Source: Galbibacter sp. BG1
GTDB taxonomy: Bacteria > Bacteroidota > Bacteroidia > Flavobacteriales > Flavobacteriaceae
NCBI RefSeq assembly: GCF_013391805.1
Contig: NZ_CP058364.1
Coordinates: 2,671,501-2,735,500 of the forward strand
Direction: 5' to 3'
Length of the DNA: 64,000 bases
Shown in pieces: positions 26,569 through 36,153 of this stretch; positions within the stretch are counted from its first letter, which is position 1; every line of letters begins with the position of its first letter. The position numbers were made by a program, and so were the translations under genes. The notes beneath the pieces were generated by a model. The model worked only from the letters and a program-made list of their open reading frames with translations. It ran no database searches and was not told the origin of the DNA.

Positions 26569-27684
26569 TTATTTATTTTTGGAAAAATAATTTTTTAGAA
26601 GTTTCCAGCGCGGGGCATTTGGCTTTCTAATGCTGTCGTTCCGGTCACTAATGGACATTTCGGGGTCCCAAACTTGATTCTCACGATATGCGTGATAGGC
26701 CCACGACCAATTGTATTTTTCTGCAATTTCAATAACATCGGTAAGGTAATTCAATCCATCTTCTCCAGTCCAACGCGGACTGCTAAATTCCCCTACCAAT
26801 ATAGGGATATTTGGATGTTGTTGAGAGAATTTGATAAGTTCTTTTTGTTCTTTTTCCAGTTGAGAGCGGTTCCAAATCACACTATCAATTTTAGTAGGGT
26901 AGGGTACATATTCTCCTTCTTCCCAAATATTTTGATGCGTAAATGGCACAGGGATGTAGGTATGTGTTTCTAAACAGATGTTTTTATCGTTTGGGATTTT
27001 TATATAATCTATTCCTTTATGGTATCCATACAATGTATCTTTCTCTTCATCATGAACTCTTGGCAGAGCATAAACAATGGTATGTACGGTATCTTGTTTG
27101 CGAATGGCATCCGTTATTTTTTGATAAAGTAAATTTATGTCTTCGGGCGTATTGGTTTCCATATCTATAGGGATTTGCGGTTCGTTTAACAAATCGTACC
27201 CAGCAATAACATCTCCTTTTTCAGCATATCTTTTGGCAAGCTCACTCCAAAAGTTGATAACTATTTCATGGTATTTAAAGTCTTTAAAAAAAAGATCGTT
27301 TCCAAGCATAGTCCACTTGTGCTTCGTTCCTGGATATCTATGTGGATCAATTAATACATGAAGTCCGAATTCTTCACTCCATTTTAAAACGCTGTCTAGT
27401 TTTTGAAACGCTTTTTCGTTCATTTCATAAGGGGGCTCTAAATCCATTAGGGTGCAAACAGGCATACTTAATCTTACCAAGTTCGCTTCTGTCGTAGATA
27501 GATGTTCTAGGTCTTCCTTTTCAATATCGCAACCAATATTAACGCCACGGTACGTTTTCCATCGATATATATCTTCCGAATTAATTTCAGAAGTGGTCAC
27601 ATTTTTTTTCTTATTTTCAGTTTTGCAGGCGATGGTAATAAATGAAAAAATAAATCCCAAGAGAATTAAACCCTTAATTTTCAT
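26569..27684 (-). CDS. GH5-type glycoside hydrolase, lipoprotein
   Basis: A 371-residue lipoprotein (lipobox ITIAC, Cys20) with a GH5-like (beta/alpha)8 fold. YRGVNIGCD opens strand 1, LVRLSMPV and LHVLIDPHRYPG follow, DLLNEP holds the acid/base Glu168, LETHTYIP is strand 6, and ILVGEFSSPR holds the nucleophile Glu299. GH5 enzymes are retaining and cut beta-linked polymers such as glucans, mannans and xylans. The subfamily is not clear from inspection. It is the first gene of a two-gene minus-strand operon with the VCBS lipoprotein and is divergent from GH92 (28069). The lipid anchor suggests it acts at the outer membrane or in the periplasm on oligosaccharides. Confidence 0.85.
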   Translation of the reverse strand: MKIKGLILLGFIFSFITIACKTENKKKNVTTSEINSEDIYRWKTYRGVNIGCDIEKEDLEHLSTTEANLVRLSMPVCTLMDLEPPYEMNEKAFQKLDSVLKWSEEFGLHVLIDPHRYPGTKHKWTMLGNDLFFKDFKYHEIVINFWSELAKRYAEKGDVIAGYDLLNEPQIPIDMETNTPEDINLLYQKITDAIRKQDTVHTIVYALPRVHDEEKDTLYGYHKGIDYIKIPNDKNICLETHTYIPVPFTHQNIWEEGEYVPYPTKIDSVIWNRSQLEKEQKELIKFSQQHPNIPILVGEFSSPRWTGEDGLNYLTDVIEIAEKYNWSWAYHAYRENQVWDPEMSISDRNDSIRKPNAPRWKLLKNYFSKNK

Positions 27685-28068
27685 ATTAAATAATTTTAGA
27701 AGTATAAATTTATCAAATATGCATTTTGTTGCGACTTTGAGCTTATTATTTTATAAATCAATAGTAATTTAAAACACCAATTTCAGTAATATTGAAGTCG
27801 ATTTTAAGAAAATACATGTAAAAAGTTGATTTTAAAAATTTGTTTCTGTTTTTTCGGTAGCCGTTGAAGAGAGAAGCGATTTCACAGATTTAAACGGTTA
27901 GTTTATAATAATTTAAGTGTTTTTCGGAAATGAGAAAAGGTGAATTTTTTATATCCCTTTATTTATTTTTCGATATTTTTAGGACTGCTTTTTATTCTGT
28001 TTCCTAAAACAAAAGGGCTTTAACTACTGTAATTTTTACTTTTAATATTATTTTTAATACTTAACTAC
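27685..28068. other. divergent intergenic region between GH5 and GH92, 384 bp
   Basis: This AT-rich gap must contain the promoters of both flanking operons. I see TAATTTTT (about 28030) before the GH92 gene as a weak TAnnTTTG-like box without a -33 partner. The shared 18-bp element is not present. No coding frame here looks real. Confidence 0.5.
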
Positions 28069-30381
28069 ATGAATTGGTTTACAACTACCGCCAAATGGAA
28101 AATAGCCTTGCCTTTTTTCATCTTTTCAATTATTATTTCGAGCTGCTCAGACAAGAATATAAAAACAGAAGCTCAAGAACCATCAAAATCAAAACTAACC
28201 AGCTATGTAAATCCGTTTATAGGAAGCACGGGTAACGGTAAAAGACATAGCATAGGAAACACACATCCAGGAGCCGTTTTACCATGGGGAATGGTGGCCA
28301 TAAGTCCACAATCTTTCGATTTTACGGGTATGCACAACGCTACCGGCTTCCGAAGCGAAGAAAAAGAGATTTTTGGTTTTAGTTGCGTAAACTTATCTGG
28401 AGTCGGTTGTCCTGCAGGCGGAAGCGTTCCTTTTAAATTTTTGTCAAAATCCTTCGATACAGTTCCCCGAGGCTCTAAGTTTTCAGATCAAAAAGCTTCA
28501 CCGGGTTATTATGGAGTTCATTTGGATGACGAAAGTATTAAAGTGGAAGTGTCCAGTACAGTTCGTTCTGGGATATTTAAAGTTCAACTTCCTGAAGGCA
28601 AAAACTATATATATCTAGACCTTACTGCACAGCAGGGGCACATAAAAGGAGGGGAGATTAAGGAATATACAAAAACTGCCGTATCTGGATACCAATTGGA
28701 AGGCTACTTTTGTGGTTCTACCAATAGAGGTAATGCTTATTTTAATGTAGAAATGAACACTCCGGCAGATTCCCTGTTTTTGGTATATAAAAATAAAACC
28801 ACAGAGAAATTCCAGGAAAATTTAGATGATAAGCCAAGCGGAATTGTTTATACCTTTAATAATAAGGATCCAAAGTCAATTCAAATAAAAGTAGGGGTTT
28901 CTTATGTTTCTATTGAAAATGCCAAAGGAAATTTAGATGCTGAACAAGATGGATTTAATTTCGATTTAGTGAGGGAAAATGCTGAAAAAGTTTGGGAAAA
29001 AGAGCTGTCGAGAGTAAAAGTAACATCTTCTTCAGAAGAAGATAAAACCGTTTTTTATTCTGCGTTGTACCGAAGTCTGTTAATGCCTTTTACATTTAGC
29101 GACCATAATGGAGAATATTTAAAACACACCAATTTTTTTGATGAAGAAAAAAACAATGAAGTTGGAGTAGCCAATGGTTATACCCGTTACACAGCTTTTT
29201 CTCTATGGGATACCTATCGTACTGTTCATCCATTATTTTCTTTGGTCTATCCAGAAAGAGAGTTGGATATGGTTAAAACCATGGTAGCTATATATGAAGA
29301 GTCTGGTTGGTTACCGAAATGGGAAATTTTTGGTTCTGAACCAAATTTAATGGTCGGAGACCCTGCCTCCATTGTTATTGGAGATACGTATGTTCGTGGA
29401 ATTACCGATTTTGATGTAGAAACGGCCTACGAGGCGATGGAAAAACAGGCCGATCAATTGGAAAATAATAGATTGCGAAGAGGACTGGAAGAATACAAAG
29501 AGCTGGGTTATATTCCTATGGATGGGAAGACGAGTGATTTCGCCAATTTTCAATGGAATAACGGAGTGGTTTGGGGTCCAGTTTCTACCACAATGGAGTT
29601 TAATTTATCCGACTATAATGTAGCACAGGTAGCGAAAGGTTTAGGTAAAGAAGATGACTATAACAAATTTTACGACCGCTCCATGTCTTTTATGAAATTA
29701 TACGATCCAGAACTTCAATTATTCCGCCCAAAAAATACGGATGGAAGTTGGTACGAACCCTTCGATCCTACACAGGAATTATACGACCAAATGAACTTTG
29801 GATTGCGTGGGGGCCCCGGTTTCGTGGAAGGTTCTGCTTGGCAATATTTATTTTCAATTCCTCATGGGATAGACACTTTAAAGGCCGTGATGGGTGACGA
29901 GGTTTTCTTGAAACAACTAAATACGATGTTTGAAGATGAACATTTTGATATGACAAATGAGCCAGATTTGGGATATCCATTTTTCTACAACTACACTAAG
30001 GATAGTACTTACAAAACATCAAAAACGGTACATAAACTATTAAAACAACACTTTCCAAATGCTTTAAATGGACTTCCAGGGAATGATGATGCCGGAACGA
30101 TGTCTGCTTGGGTAGTTTTCGCTATGATGGGAATTTATCCTGATACTCCAGGCGATCCAGATTACCTGGTTACTACGCCGATGTTTGAAAAGGTTGAAAT
30201 TTCGCTAAATGATAAATTCTACGGCGGAAAGACATTAACTATTGAAAGGGATGGCCCTGTAGATGGAACTATTGAAAATATCTATTTAAACGATTCTATC
30301 ATAGGGTTTAAAGTGGACCATAAAAAGCTGGTGGAAGGGAATGCCGTATTGAAGATTAAAACTACAGAAGCTATCGAATAG
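28069..30381 (+). CDS. GH92 family alpha-mannosidase-type lipoprotein
   Basis: A 770-residue lipoprotein (lipobox IIISSC, Cys26). GH92 enzymes are calcium-dependent, inverting exo-acting alpha-mannosidases. Diagnostic segments are YVNPFIGSTGNG, GNTHPGAVLPWGMVAISPQ, FSCVNLSGVGCPAGG, the YTRYTAFSLWDTYRT segment of the (alpha/alpha)6 barrel, and GLPGNDDAGTMSAW with FAMMGIYP near residues 670-690. The length is normal for the family. It is a single-gene unit ending at the terminator at 30415. It suggests alpha-mannosyl residues in the target glycan; the linkage cannot be inferred. Confidence 0.93.
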   Translation: MNWFTTTAKWKIALPFFIFSIIISSCSDKNIKTEAQEPSKSKLTSYVNPFIGSTGNGKRHSIGNTHPGAVLPWGMVAISPQSFDFTGMHNATGFRSEEKEIFGFSCVNLSGVGCPAGGSVPFKFLSKSFDTVPRGSKFSDQKASPGYYGVHLDDESIKVEVSSTVRSGIFKVQLPEGKNYIYLDLTAQQGHIKGGEIKEYTKTAVSGYQLEGYFCGSTNRGNAYFNVEMNTPADSLFLVYKNKTTEKFQENLDDKPSGIVYTFNNKDPKSIQIKVGVSYVSIENAKGNLDAEQDGFNFDLVRENAEKVWEKELSRVKVTSSSEEDKTVFYSALYRSLLMPFTFSDHNGEYLKHTNFFDEEKNNEVGVANGYTRYTAFSLWDTYRTVHPLFSLVYPERELDMVKTMVAIYEESGWLPKWEIFGSEPNLMVGDPASIVIGDTYVRGITDFDVETAYEAMEKQADQLENNRLRRGLEEYKELGYIPMDGKTSDFANFQWNNGVVWGPVSTTMEFNLSDYNVAQVAKGLGKEDDYNKFYDRSMSFMKLYDPELQLFRPKNTDGSWYEPFDPTQELYDQMNFGLRGGPGFVEGSAWQYLFSIPHGIDTLKAVMGDEVFLKQLNTMFEDEHFDMTNEPDLGYPFFYNYTKDSTYKTSKTVHKLLKQHFPNALNGLPGNDDAGTMSAWVVFAMMGIYPDTPGDPDYLVTTPMFEKVEISLNDKFYGGKTLTIERDGPVDGTIENIYLNDSIIGFKVDHKKLVEGNAVLKIKTTEAIE

Positions 30382-30414
30382 CCAGTTTAAAACATAGACT
30401 CTTTAAAACAAAAC

Positions 30415-30438
30415 ACCCCCGAAAATTCTTTCGGGGGT
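30415..30438. terminator. Rho-independent terminator of the GH92 gene
   Basis: A 10-bp GC-rich stem (ACCCCCGAAA / TTTCGGGGGT) with a 4-nt loop is followed by ATTTTATT. It lies between convergent genes (GH92 and SDR) and has A/T runs on both sides, so it may act in both directions. Confidence 0.93.
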
Positions 30439-30475
30439 ATTTTATTGATTCTCGTTAGAACTGTAATTTATGGAT

Positions 30476-31252
30476 TTATTCTTCCACACTCCCAGGAATT
30501 TGAATACCTAGACCTCCGTCTACCCGTATGTGCTGCCCTGTCATAAAAGCACATCGATTGGAGGTGGCAAAGACGATCATTTCTGCGATTTCTTCAGACT
30601 TCGCAATTCTTTTTAGCACGTGCATATCGATACTGTCTTGATGTATTTGCTCTGGATTGGAAGCTTCTGCCCAAGCATTCCTTGCCATGGGAGTGTCTAC
30701 CGTACCTGGACAAATGGATAGGCACCGTATTTCCGGCGCAAAATCGATCGCTAGGGCTCTTGTAAGTCCCAAAACAGCAGATTTGGCAGTAGTATAATGC
30801 ACCATATTTGCGGAGCTTATAAAAGATTGGGCGCTTCCTACATTTATAATAACTCCACCTGTATTTTTTTTCATGATAGGAACGGTATACTTCGCCATGA
30901 GATAGTAAGATTTCAAATTAATGTTCATAACCCTATCCCAGTCTTCTTCCATGCAGGTAACCGCATTGGCATAATGTATAATACCAGCGTTGTTTACCAA
31001 GTGGTGGATATTTCCAAATTTTTCCAAGCCTTTGTTCAAAGCCAATTTTATGGCTTCAGAATTCGTTACATCTGTTTTTACAAATAGGGCATTGGAGCCT
31101 AGTTTATCCTCTGCTTTTATACCTGCTTCCTCGTCAATATCCAAAATTATTACAGAAGCTTTTTCCCTAATAAACACTTCCGCAGTGCTCAGTCCGATAC
31201 CTTTGGCACCACCTGTTATAACTACGGTTTTATTCTTTAAATCTTTGTACAT
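30476..31252 (-). CDS. Short-chain dehydrogenase/reductase (SDR), sugar acid or sugar oxidoreductase
   Basis: A 258-residue classical SDR. TGGAKGIG (13-20) binds NAD(P), NNAG is at 87-90, and the catalytic residues are Ser140 (NVGS), Tyr153 and Lys157 (YTTAK). The conserved C-terminal SDR motif ends in VDGG. The acidic IILDID after strand 2 favours NAD(H). It starts 10 bp after the ManD-type gene, as the last gene of a likely four-gene operon. Given that neighbour, mannonate/fructuronate oxidoreduction is a reasonable role (an SDR does this in Bacillus), but a sugar 1-dehydrogenase such as fucose dehydrogenase fits the sequence equally well. Confidence 0.88.
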   Translation of the reverse strand: MYKDLKNKTVVITGGAKGIGLSTAEVFIREKASVIILDIDEEAGIKAEDKLGSNALFVKTDVTNSEAIKLALNKGLEKFGNIHHLVNNAGIIHYANAVTCMEEDWDRVMNINLKSYYLMAKYTVPIMKKNTGGVIINVGSAQSFISSANMVHYTTAKSAVLGLTRALAIDFAPEIRCLSICPGTVDTPMARNAWAEASNPEQIHQDSIDMHVLKRIAKSEEIAEMIVFATSNRCAFMTGQHIRVDGGLGIQIPGSVEE

Positions 31253-31262
31253 ATATATAAAT

Positions 31263-32480
31263 TTACCAGTTAAACATGGTTCCGTCCTCCAATCTATTTA
31301 TAGGAAGGTAAGCTTTTTCATATTCAAATTTTCTGGCAAAGGTTTCGTTAAAATCAACCCCAAGTCCGGGAGCCTCAGTGAGGTGTAAATGTCCGTTTTC
31401 GAAATAATATTCATGGGGGAACGCTTCTTCCGTAGTTTCTGAATATCCCATATATTCTTGAATCCCAAAATTATTAATGGCCGTATCAACATGCAAACAA
31501 GCTGCCAGGGCAATTGGAGAGATGTCCGACGGTCCATGACAACCTGTTTTTATGTGATAAGGTTCTGCAAAATGTGCTATTTTAAGCATGGGTGTTATTC
31601 CGCCACCATGGCTTACCGTCATTCTTATATAATCGATGGATTGATTGGATATTAAATGATGTGCATCGTGAATAGTATTAAAAACCTCTCCAACTGCTAA
31701 GGGAGTTACCGATTTTTGCTTTATCTGTGCAAAACTTTCTTGATGTTCTGCTGGGGTAACATCTTCTAGCCAAAATAAATGATAAGGTTCCAAGTCTTTT
31801 GCCAAACGGGCCGCTTCGGTAGGGGTTAACCTATGGTGACTGTCGTGCAGTAAATGGAGGTCTTCACCAAATTCTTTTCTAACTTCTTCAAAAACCGACG
31901 GGATAAAATTTAAATACTTAGGGGTGCTCCAACTTTCTTCAAAAGGTTTGTTTCCTTTTATGGCAGGTTCATAAATTCCTTTTTCCCCAATTCCGTACGC
32001 TTTTTCAATTCCAGGAATCCCACATTGAACCCTAATGGCTTCAAAAGAAGCTTTCTTAAGTTCTTCAACCCTTTTTAAGGTATCTTCTAGGTTTTTACCG
32101 TTGGCATGGGTATATGTCAACATCTTACTTCTACTCTTGCCTCCTAGAAGGTTGTATACAGGGGTCTCTAGTATTTTTCCCTTTAAATCCCAAAGCGCCA
32201 TATCAATAGCTCCAATGGCTGTCATGGTAACAGGACCTTTACGCCAATACGCACCTTTATAGAAATAATTCCAAATATCTTCTGTTTGAAATACAGACCG
32301 GCCTTCAAGAAGCGGACAAAGGTAGTGTTCAAGATAGGCGGCCACAGCCAGTTCCCTTCCGTTAAGGGTAGCATCCCCATACCCAATATATCCGGCTTTA
32401 GTGGTAATTTTTACCGTAACAAAATTCCTTCCCGGGGAACAGACGATAACTTCAGCAGATTCAATAATATCTCGTTTCAT
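31263..32480 (-). CDS. Enolase-superfamily sugar-acid dehydratase, D-mannonate dehydratase (ManD/RspA) type
   Basis: A 405-residue enolase-superfamily enzyme. The N-terminal capping domain carries the ManD/RspA signature GRNFVTVKITTKAGYIGYGD and GRELAVAAYL with YWRKGPVTM. In the barrel, Asp213, Glu239 and Glu265 are the Mg ligands. His215 (DSHH) and His315 (TGCHGPSD) are the likely catalytic bases, and Glu342 ends the active site. ManD enzymes convert D-mannonate (some D-gluconate) to 2-keto-3-deoxygluconate, though many family members have low activity or other roles. No KDG kinase or aldolase lies in the window. It is cytoplasmic, 20 bp after the transporter gene and 10 bp before the SDR. 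Confidence 0.88.
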   Translation of the reverse strand: MKRDIIESAEVIVCSPGRNFVTVKITTKAGYIGYGDATLNGRELAVAAYLEHYLCPLLEGRSVFQTEDIWNYFYKGAYWRKGPVTMTAIGAIDMALWDLKGKILETPVYNLLGGKSRSKMLTYTHANGKNLEDTLKRVEELKKASFEAIRVQCGIPGIEKAYGIGEKGIYEPAIKGNKPFEESWSTPKYLNFIPSVFEEVRKEFGEDLHLLHDSHHRLTPTEAARLAKDLEPYHLFWLEDVTPAEHQESFAQIKQKSVTPLAVGEVFNTIHDAHHLISNQSIDYIRMTVSHGGGITPMLKIAHFAEPYHIKTGCHGPSDISPIALAACLHVDTAINNFGIQEYMGYSETTEEAFPHEYYFENGHLHLTEAPGLGVDFNETFARKFEYEKAYLPINRLEDGTMFNW

Positions 32481-32500
32481 GGGCTGTGCGGTATTAATTA

Positions 32501-33922
32501 TTAATGCTTTCTAAGGACGTTTTTTTTTGAATTAGTTACATAGCCTGTAACATCGCTTTCTTCATTTGTGTTGATCCACTTCTTACTATAAAATCCATAA
32601 AACATAATATAGAAATAGCAAGCCAATGGAACTATAAAAGATAATTGAAGGCCTATATTATCGGCCAGAAAACCTTGAAGAAGTGGAACGAGGGCTGCTC
32701 CTAGAATTGCCATAACAAGTAAGGAAGAACCTTGACCGGTATATTTACCTAACCCTTCTATTGCGATGGTAAAAATATTGGACCACATAATGGAATTAAA
32801 GATCCCAACCCCAATTAAAGACCACATCGCAAAACTACCAGAGGTAGTGATGCCGAGGATAATTAAAATAGCACTTATGGTGGCAAACAAGCCTAAAGTT
32901 CTGCCTGGAATACTTTTTCCCAAAAGAAAGGCTAAAAAGTTAATACCAATAATGGCAAGATAGGGGGTGACCGTATTAAATTTCATTCCAGAAATTACAA
33001 ATATTAAAAGAAATGAAAATGCCGTAAGAAGCAACATTAAGGCATATTTTTTAGATTTTTCCATACTACTAAGGGACAATGCTCCCGAAAACCTACCAAT
33101 CATAGTTCCTCCCCAATAATAGGCCAAAAAATTCTTGGCGACTACTTCTTCATATCCCATGATGGTATCGAGCCCAATAAAATTAATTAAAAAACTGCCA
33201 ATGGCCACTTCTGCCCCTACATAGGTAAATATAGCGAGCGTTCCGAAGGATAGATTGGGAAACTTCAATGCTTCTACCCCTTTTACGATTTCATCTTTAT
33301 TAACAAATTCGGGTAGCTTTATAAATTTGAACAAAATAGCAATGAGTATAAAAATAATGCCAAAAAGCAAATAAGGTATTTTAGCGGATTGTTCTTCGGA
33401 ACCTTCTTTAAAAAAGAATTCGAAGATTAGATACCCTCCTAAAATAGGGGCAATCGTAGTGCCAAGGGAATTGAACGCTTGCGACATATTTAATCGTGCC
33501 GATGCTGTTTTTGGATCCCCTAAAATAGATACGTATGGATTGGCAACTATTTGAAGCAGGGTGAAACCGAGCCCCAATACAAACAGGGCCCCTAAAAAAA
33601 GTCCATATATTTTAAATTGTGCAGCTGGATAGAATAAGAAACAACCGATCCCAGAGATAATTAAACCTAAAATGATACCATTTTTGTAGCCTATTCTATT
33701 TATGGGATCTCCAATTTTAAGTGAAAGTAAAAAGTAAAGAAGGGAGCCAATAAAATAGGCTCCAAAAAAACAGAATTGTATAAGCATAGCCTGCCAATAC
33801 TTCAGTACAAAAATTTCCTTGAGGTAGGGAATAAGAATATCGTTCATGCAAGTTAAGAATCCCCACATAAAGAATAACGTAGTAAGAACTACGAGGCTAG
33901 AATTATAGTTTTTGTTATTCAT
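32501..33922 (-). CDS. FucP/GluP-type MFS sugar:H+ symporter
   Basis: A 473-residue inner-membrane transporter with about 12 hydrophobic segments. The N-terminus FFMWGFLTCMNDILIPYLKEIF and the segment GLGFTLLQIVANPYVSILGDP with ARLNMSQAFNSLGTTIAP are signatures of the fucose/glucose-galactose permease branch of the major facilitator superfamily. It would move a free monosaccharide from periplasm to cytoplasm. It lies 157 bp after the nucleoside hydrolase-like gene and 20 bp before the ManD-type gene. The operon suggests the imported sugar feeds the SDR/dehydratase route. Confidence 0.93.
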   Translation of the reverse strand: MNNKNYNSSLVVLTTLFFMWGFLTCMNDILIPYLKEIFVLKYWQAMLIQFCFFGAYFIGSLLYFLLSLKIGDPINRIGYKNGIILGLIISGIGCFLFYPAAQFKIYGLFLGALFVLGLGFTLLQIVANPYVSILGDPKTASARLNMSQAFNSLGTTIAPILGGYLIFEFFFKEGSEEQSAKIPYLLFGIIFILIAILFKFIKLPEFVNKDEIVKGVEALKFPNLSFGTLAIFTYVGAEVAIGSFLINFIGLDTIMGYEEVVAKNFLAYYWGGTMIGRFSGALSLSSMEKSKKYALMLLLTAFSFLLIFVISGMKFNTVTPYLAIIGINFLAFLLGKSIPGRTLGLFATISAILIILGITTSGSFAMWSLIGVGIFNSIMWSNIFTIAIEGLGKYTGQGSSLLVMAILGAALVPLLQGFLADNIGLQLSFIVPLACYFYIMFYGFYSKKWINTNEESDVTGYVTNSKKNVLRKH

Positions 33923-34079
33923 AAAAGTAGTGCTGTTTCAGCCGTATGTTTTTTTAAATAATGTAGAAATGGTTTGGTTGTAAATATGAGTGTAAAAAAG
34001 TTTCTACCGCTGAGGATTTATAAATTAATAGCGATGAACAGCTCTACTTAAACATTTTTTTTGGATTTATTAATCTGGA

Positions 34080-35027
34080 TTATTTCGAAAAATAAGCATC
34101 TAGGGTGTCCCAAAATTCTTTGTGCATTTTCTCTACTTCGATCTGGGTATAAACCTTCAATGATTTTCTTTTATTTTCTGGTGGAGCAGGTCTTGTTTCC
34201 AGCGTAGCCAACTCTGGTTTTTGAATGGCAACTACCAAGGCCAAGTCCCACATTACCCTTTCGTCACCGGCATTCATGTAAGTCCAGCGTTCTGCCAGCT
34301 TATCGGTAGCGGTGGCTTTGTATGTAGATAGTTTTTTTAGGGTTCTATCTTTATTAAAAGTGTAGGGTCTCGCCGTAGTGATGGGCATTACAGTTAACTC
34401 TAAATCGGGTTCGTTTAACAGAACATCGAAAGCATTTAGATCCCTTTGTATATTGAATTCACTTTTATTCCACACATTTGTTTCTTTATCGAAACGTGCA
34501 CCCAGTAAAAAAGCATGTATGTTTTTGGTTATCGTAGAGTCTTTTTGAATAGCAGCTGCCAAATTCGTGGATGCGCCGATACAAATTACTTTTAGTTTAT
34601 TATCGGGACTTGCTTTTTTTGCTTCCGAAATAATAAAGTCGGTTGCTGGGGATTCTGGAATCGTAGCTCCCTTGTAATAGCCCCAAGCATAACCAATATG
34701 ATTTTTACAACCCATAGGGTGCGGAATATCTAATCTATCCATAGTTTTTAAAAGCTCCTCATTGAGTTTTTGAGATTCTTGAACCGTTACAAAATTGGAA
34801 ACTTTGTTGCCGCTCCATGAGCTGTCTATTACCATTTGAACATTATTAAAATGTGCAGAATTAAGGCTTATAAGCTCCATATCCGGTTCGGCAATGGCGT
34901 AGACGATGGCGTACAGGTCATCAATTTCATTCCCGGTGTCGGAATCCAAGATATACTTTTGTCCATAAGAAGATAAGCAGGTGAAAAGTAAGGTTAGCAA
35001 TGCACTTTTCTTAAAGGTGTTTTTCAT
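34080..35027 (-). CDS. Secreted nucleoside hydrolase-like (IunH superfamily) protein
   Basis: A 315-residue protein with a Sec signal peptide (1-22, LSSYGQ). LDSDTGNEIDDLYA (27-40) is the calcium-binding motif of the inosine-uridine nucleoside hydrolase superfamily, in the DxDxxNExDD variant. VICIGASTNLAAAI and the later WDLALV segment match the family's second metal loop. Classical members cleave the N-ribosidic bond of nucleosides in the cytoplasm. A secreted version as first gene of a sugar-catabolic operon may instead cleave a furanosyl link in the glycan; this is inference. It is divergent from the ROK kinase, with 211 bp between. Confidence 0.85.
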   Translation of the reverse strand: MKNTFKKSALLTLLFTCLSSYGQKYILDSDTGNEIDDLYAIVYAIAEPDMELISLNSAHFNNVQMVIDSSWSGNKVSNFVTVQESQKLNEELLKTMDRLDIPHPMGCKNHIGYAWGYYKGATIPESPATDFIISEAKKASPDNKLKVICIGASTNLAAAIQKDSTITKNIHAFLLGARFDKETNVWNKSEFNIQRDLNAFDVLLNEPDLELTVMPITTARPYTFNKDRTLKKLSTYKATATDKLAERWTYMNAGDERVMWDLALVVAIQKPELATLETRPAPPENKRKSLKVYTQIEVEKMHKEFWDTLDAYFSK

Positions 35028-35238
35028 AATTAATTTCTCAGTTATGGTAATAATTCAATTTCAGTTATAAATAATTAATAAATATACACTGTAATGTTTA
35101 AAAAGTATCAAATATGTAAAATTTAAACAATTATTTTGTCAGTATTTACAAAACAATAGAAATTCAAAAACTATTTAAAGCTCATGTTTATTTACATTGA
35201 ATTATTTTAGTTCCTCAAAAAATAAAACTTAAATAATT

Positions 35239-36150
35239 ATGAGCGTATGCTGTGGCATCGATTTAGGGGGAACCAAAATTGAAGGTGTTTTGATTGAAAA
35301 AAATAAAACTGGTTTTCGAGTAATTGAAAGGTTGCGGGTTCCTACCGAGAAAGAAAAAGGTTATACACATATTCTATCTCAAATTAAAAAGGTAGTACAG
35401 CTACTGGAAACTAGAGGGAATTTAAAAATAACAGCTTTGGGGATTGGAACTCCTGGTTCCCTGGATCCTAAAACCCAGACTTTAAAAAATAGCAATACGG
35501 TTTGTTTAATAGGGAAACCGATAAAAAAGGATTTAGAAAATTTATTGGGAATATCCATTGAAATTGCCAATGATGCCAATTGTTTTGCCCTGGCGGAAGC
35601 TACGCTGGGTGTGGTCCCAAAGATGGCCCCGCATGCCAAAAATGTATTCGGGGTTATTATGGGGACTGGCGTGGGAGGTGGAGTCGTTATTAATGGCAAA
35701 ATTTTAAACGGGCGAAATGGTATAGGAGGTGAGTGGGGGCACAATTATTTGGAAGAAAATGGCGATGATTGTTACTGTGGGCAGTCCGGTTGCGTAGAAA
35801 CCGTAATTTCCGGTACGGCATTGGAGTTGCATTACCAAAGGCTTAGCGGAACGAAGAGAAAGTTAAAGGAAATCTATACGCTATACCAAAACCAACAAGA
35901 TGAATATGCAGAAGCTACCATAGAGCGAATGTTGGATTTCTTCGGAAAAGGGATTTCAGCAATTATAAATACCTTGGATCCAGATGTTATTGTTATAGGT
36001 GGAGGGGTAGGCAATATCGATTTGTTGTATACGGAAGGAGTTCAAAGAGCAGAAAAATACGCTTTTAATAAAACGATAGAAACCATGTTCTTAAAACCGG
36101 AATTGGGGGATAGTGCCGGTGTTTTTGGGGCAGCAATGTTAGTACAATAA
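35239..36150 (+). CDS. ROK-family sugar kinase
   Basis: A 303-residue ROK protein with no DNA-binding domain, so it is a kinase rather than a repressor. CGIDLGGTKIEG (5-16) is the ATP phosphate-1 loop, Asp112 in NDAN is the catalytic base, and GTGVGGG is at 142-148. The ROK zinc site is His168 with Cys178, Cys180 and Cys185 (CYCGQSGC). DVIVIGGGVG is the adenosine loop. The EWGH motif (165-168) is normal for hexokinases of the family that phosphorylate glucose, fructose, mannose or related sugars. The gmhA-like gene starts 3 bases after its stop, so the two are co-translated, which suggests kinase and isomerase act on linked substrates. Confidence 0.92.
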   Translation: MSVCCGIDLGGTKIEGVLIEKNKTGFRVIERLRVPTEKEKGYTHILSQIKKVVQLLETRGNLKITALGIGTPGSLDPKTQTLKNSNTVCLIGKPIKKDLENLLGISIEIANDANCFALAEATLGVVPKMAPHAKNVFGVIMGTGVGGGVVINGKILNGRNGIGGEWGHNYLEENGDDCYCGQSGCVETVISGTALELHYQRLSGTKRKLKEIYTLYQNQQDEYAEATIERMLDFFGKGISAIINTLDPDVIVIGGGVGNIDLLYTEGVQRAEKYAFNKTIETMFLKPELGDSAGVFGAAMLVQ

Positions 36151-36153
36151 TTT

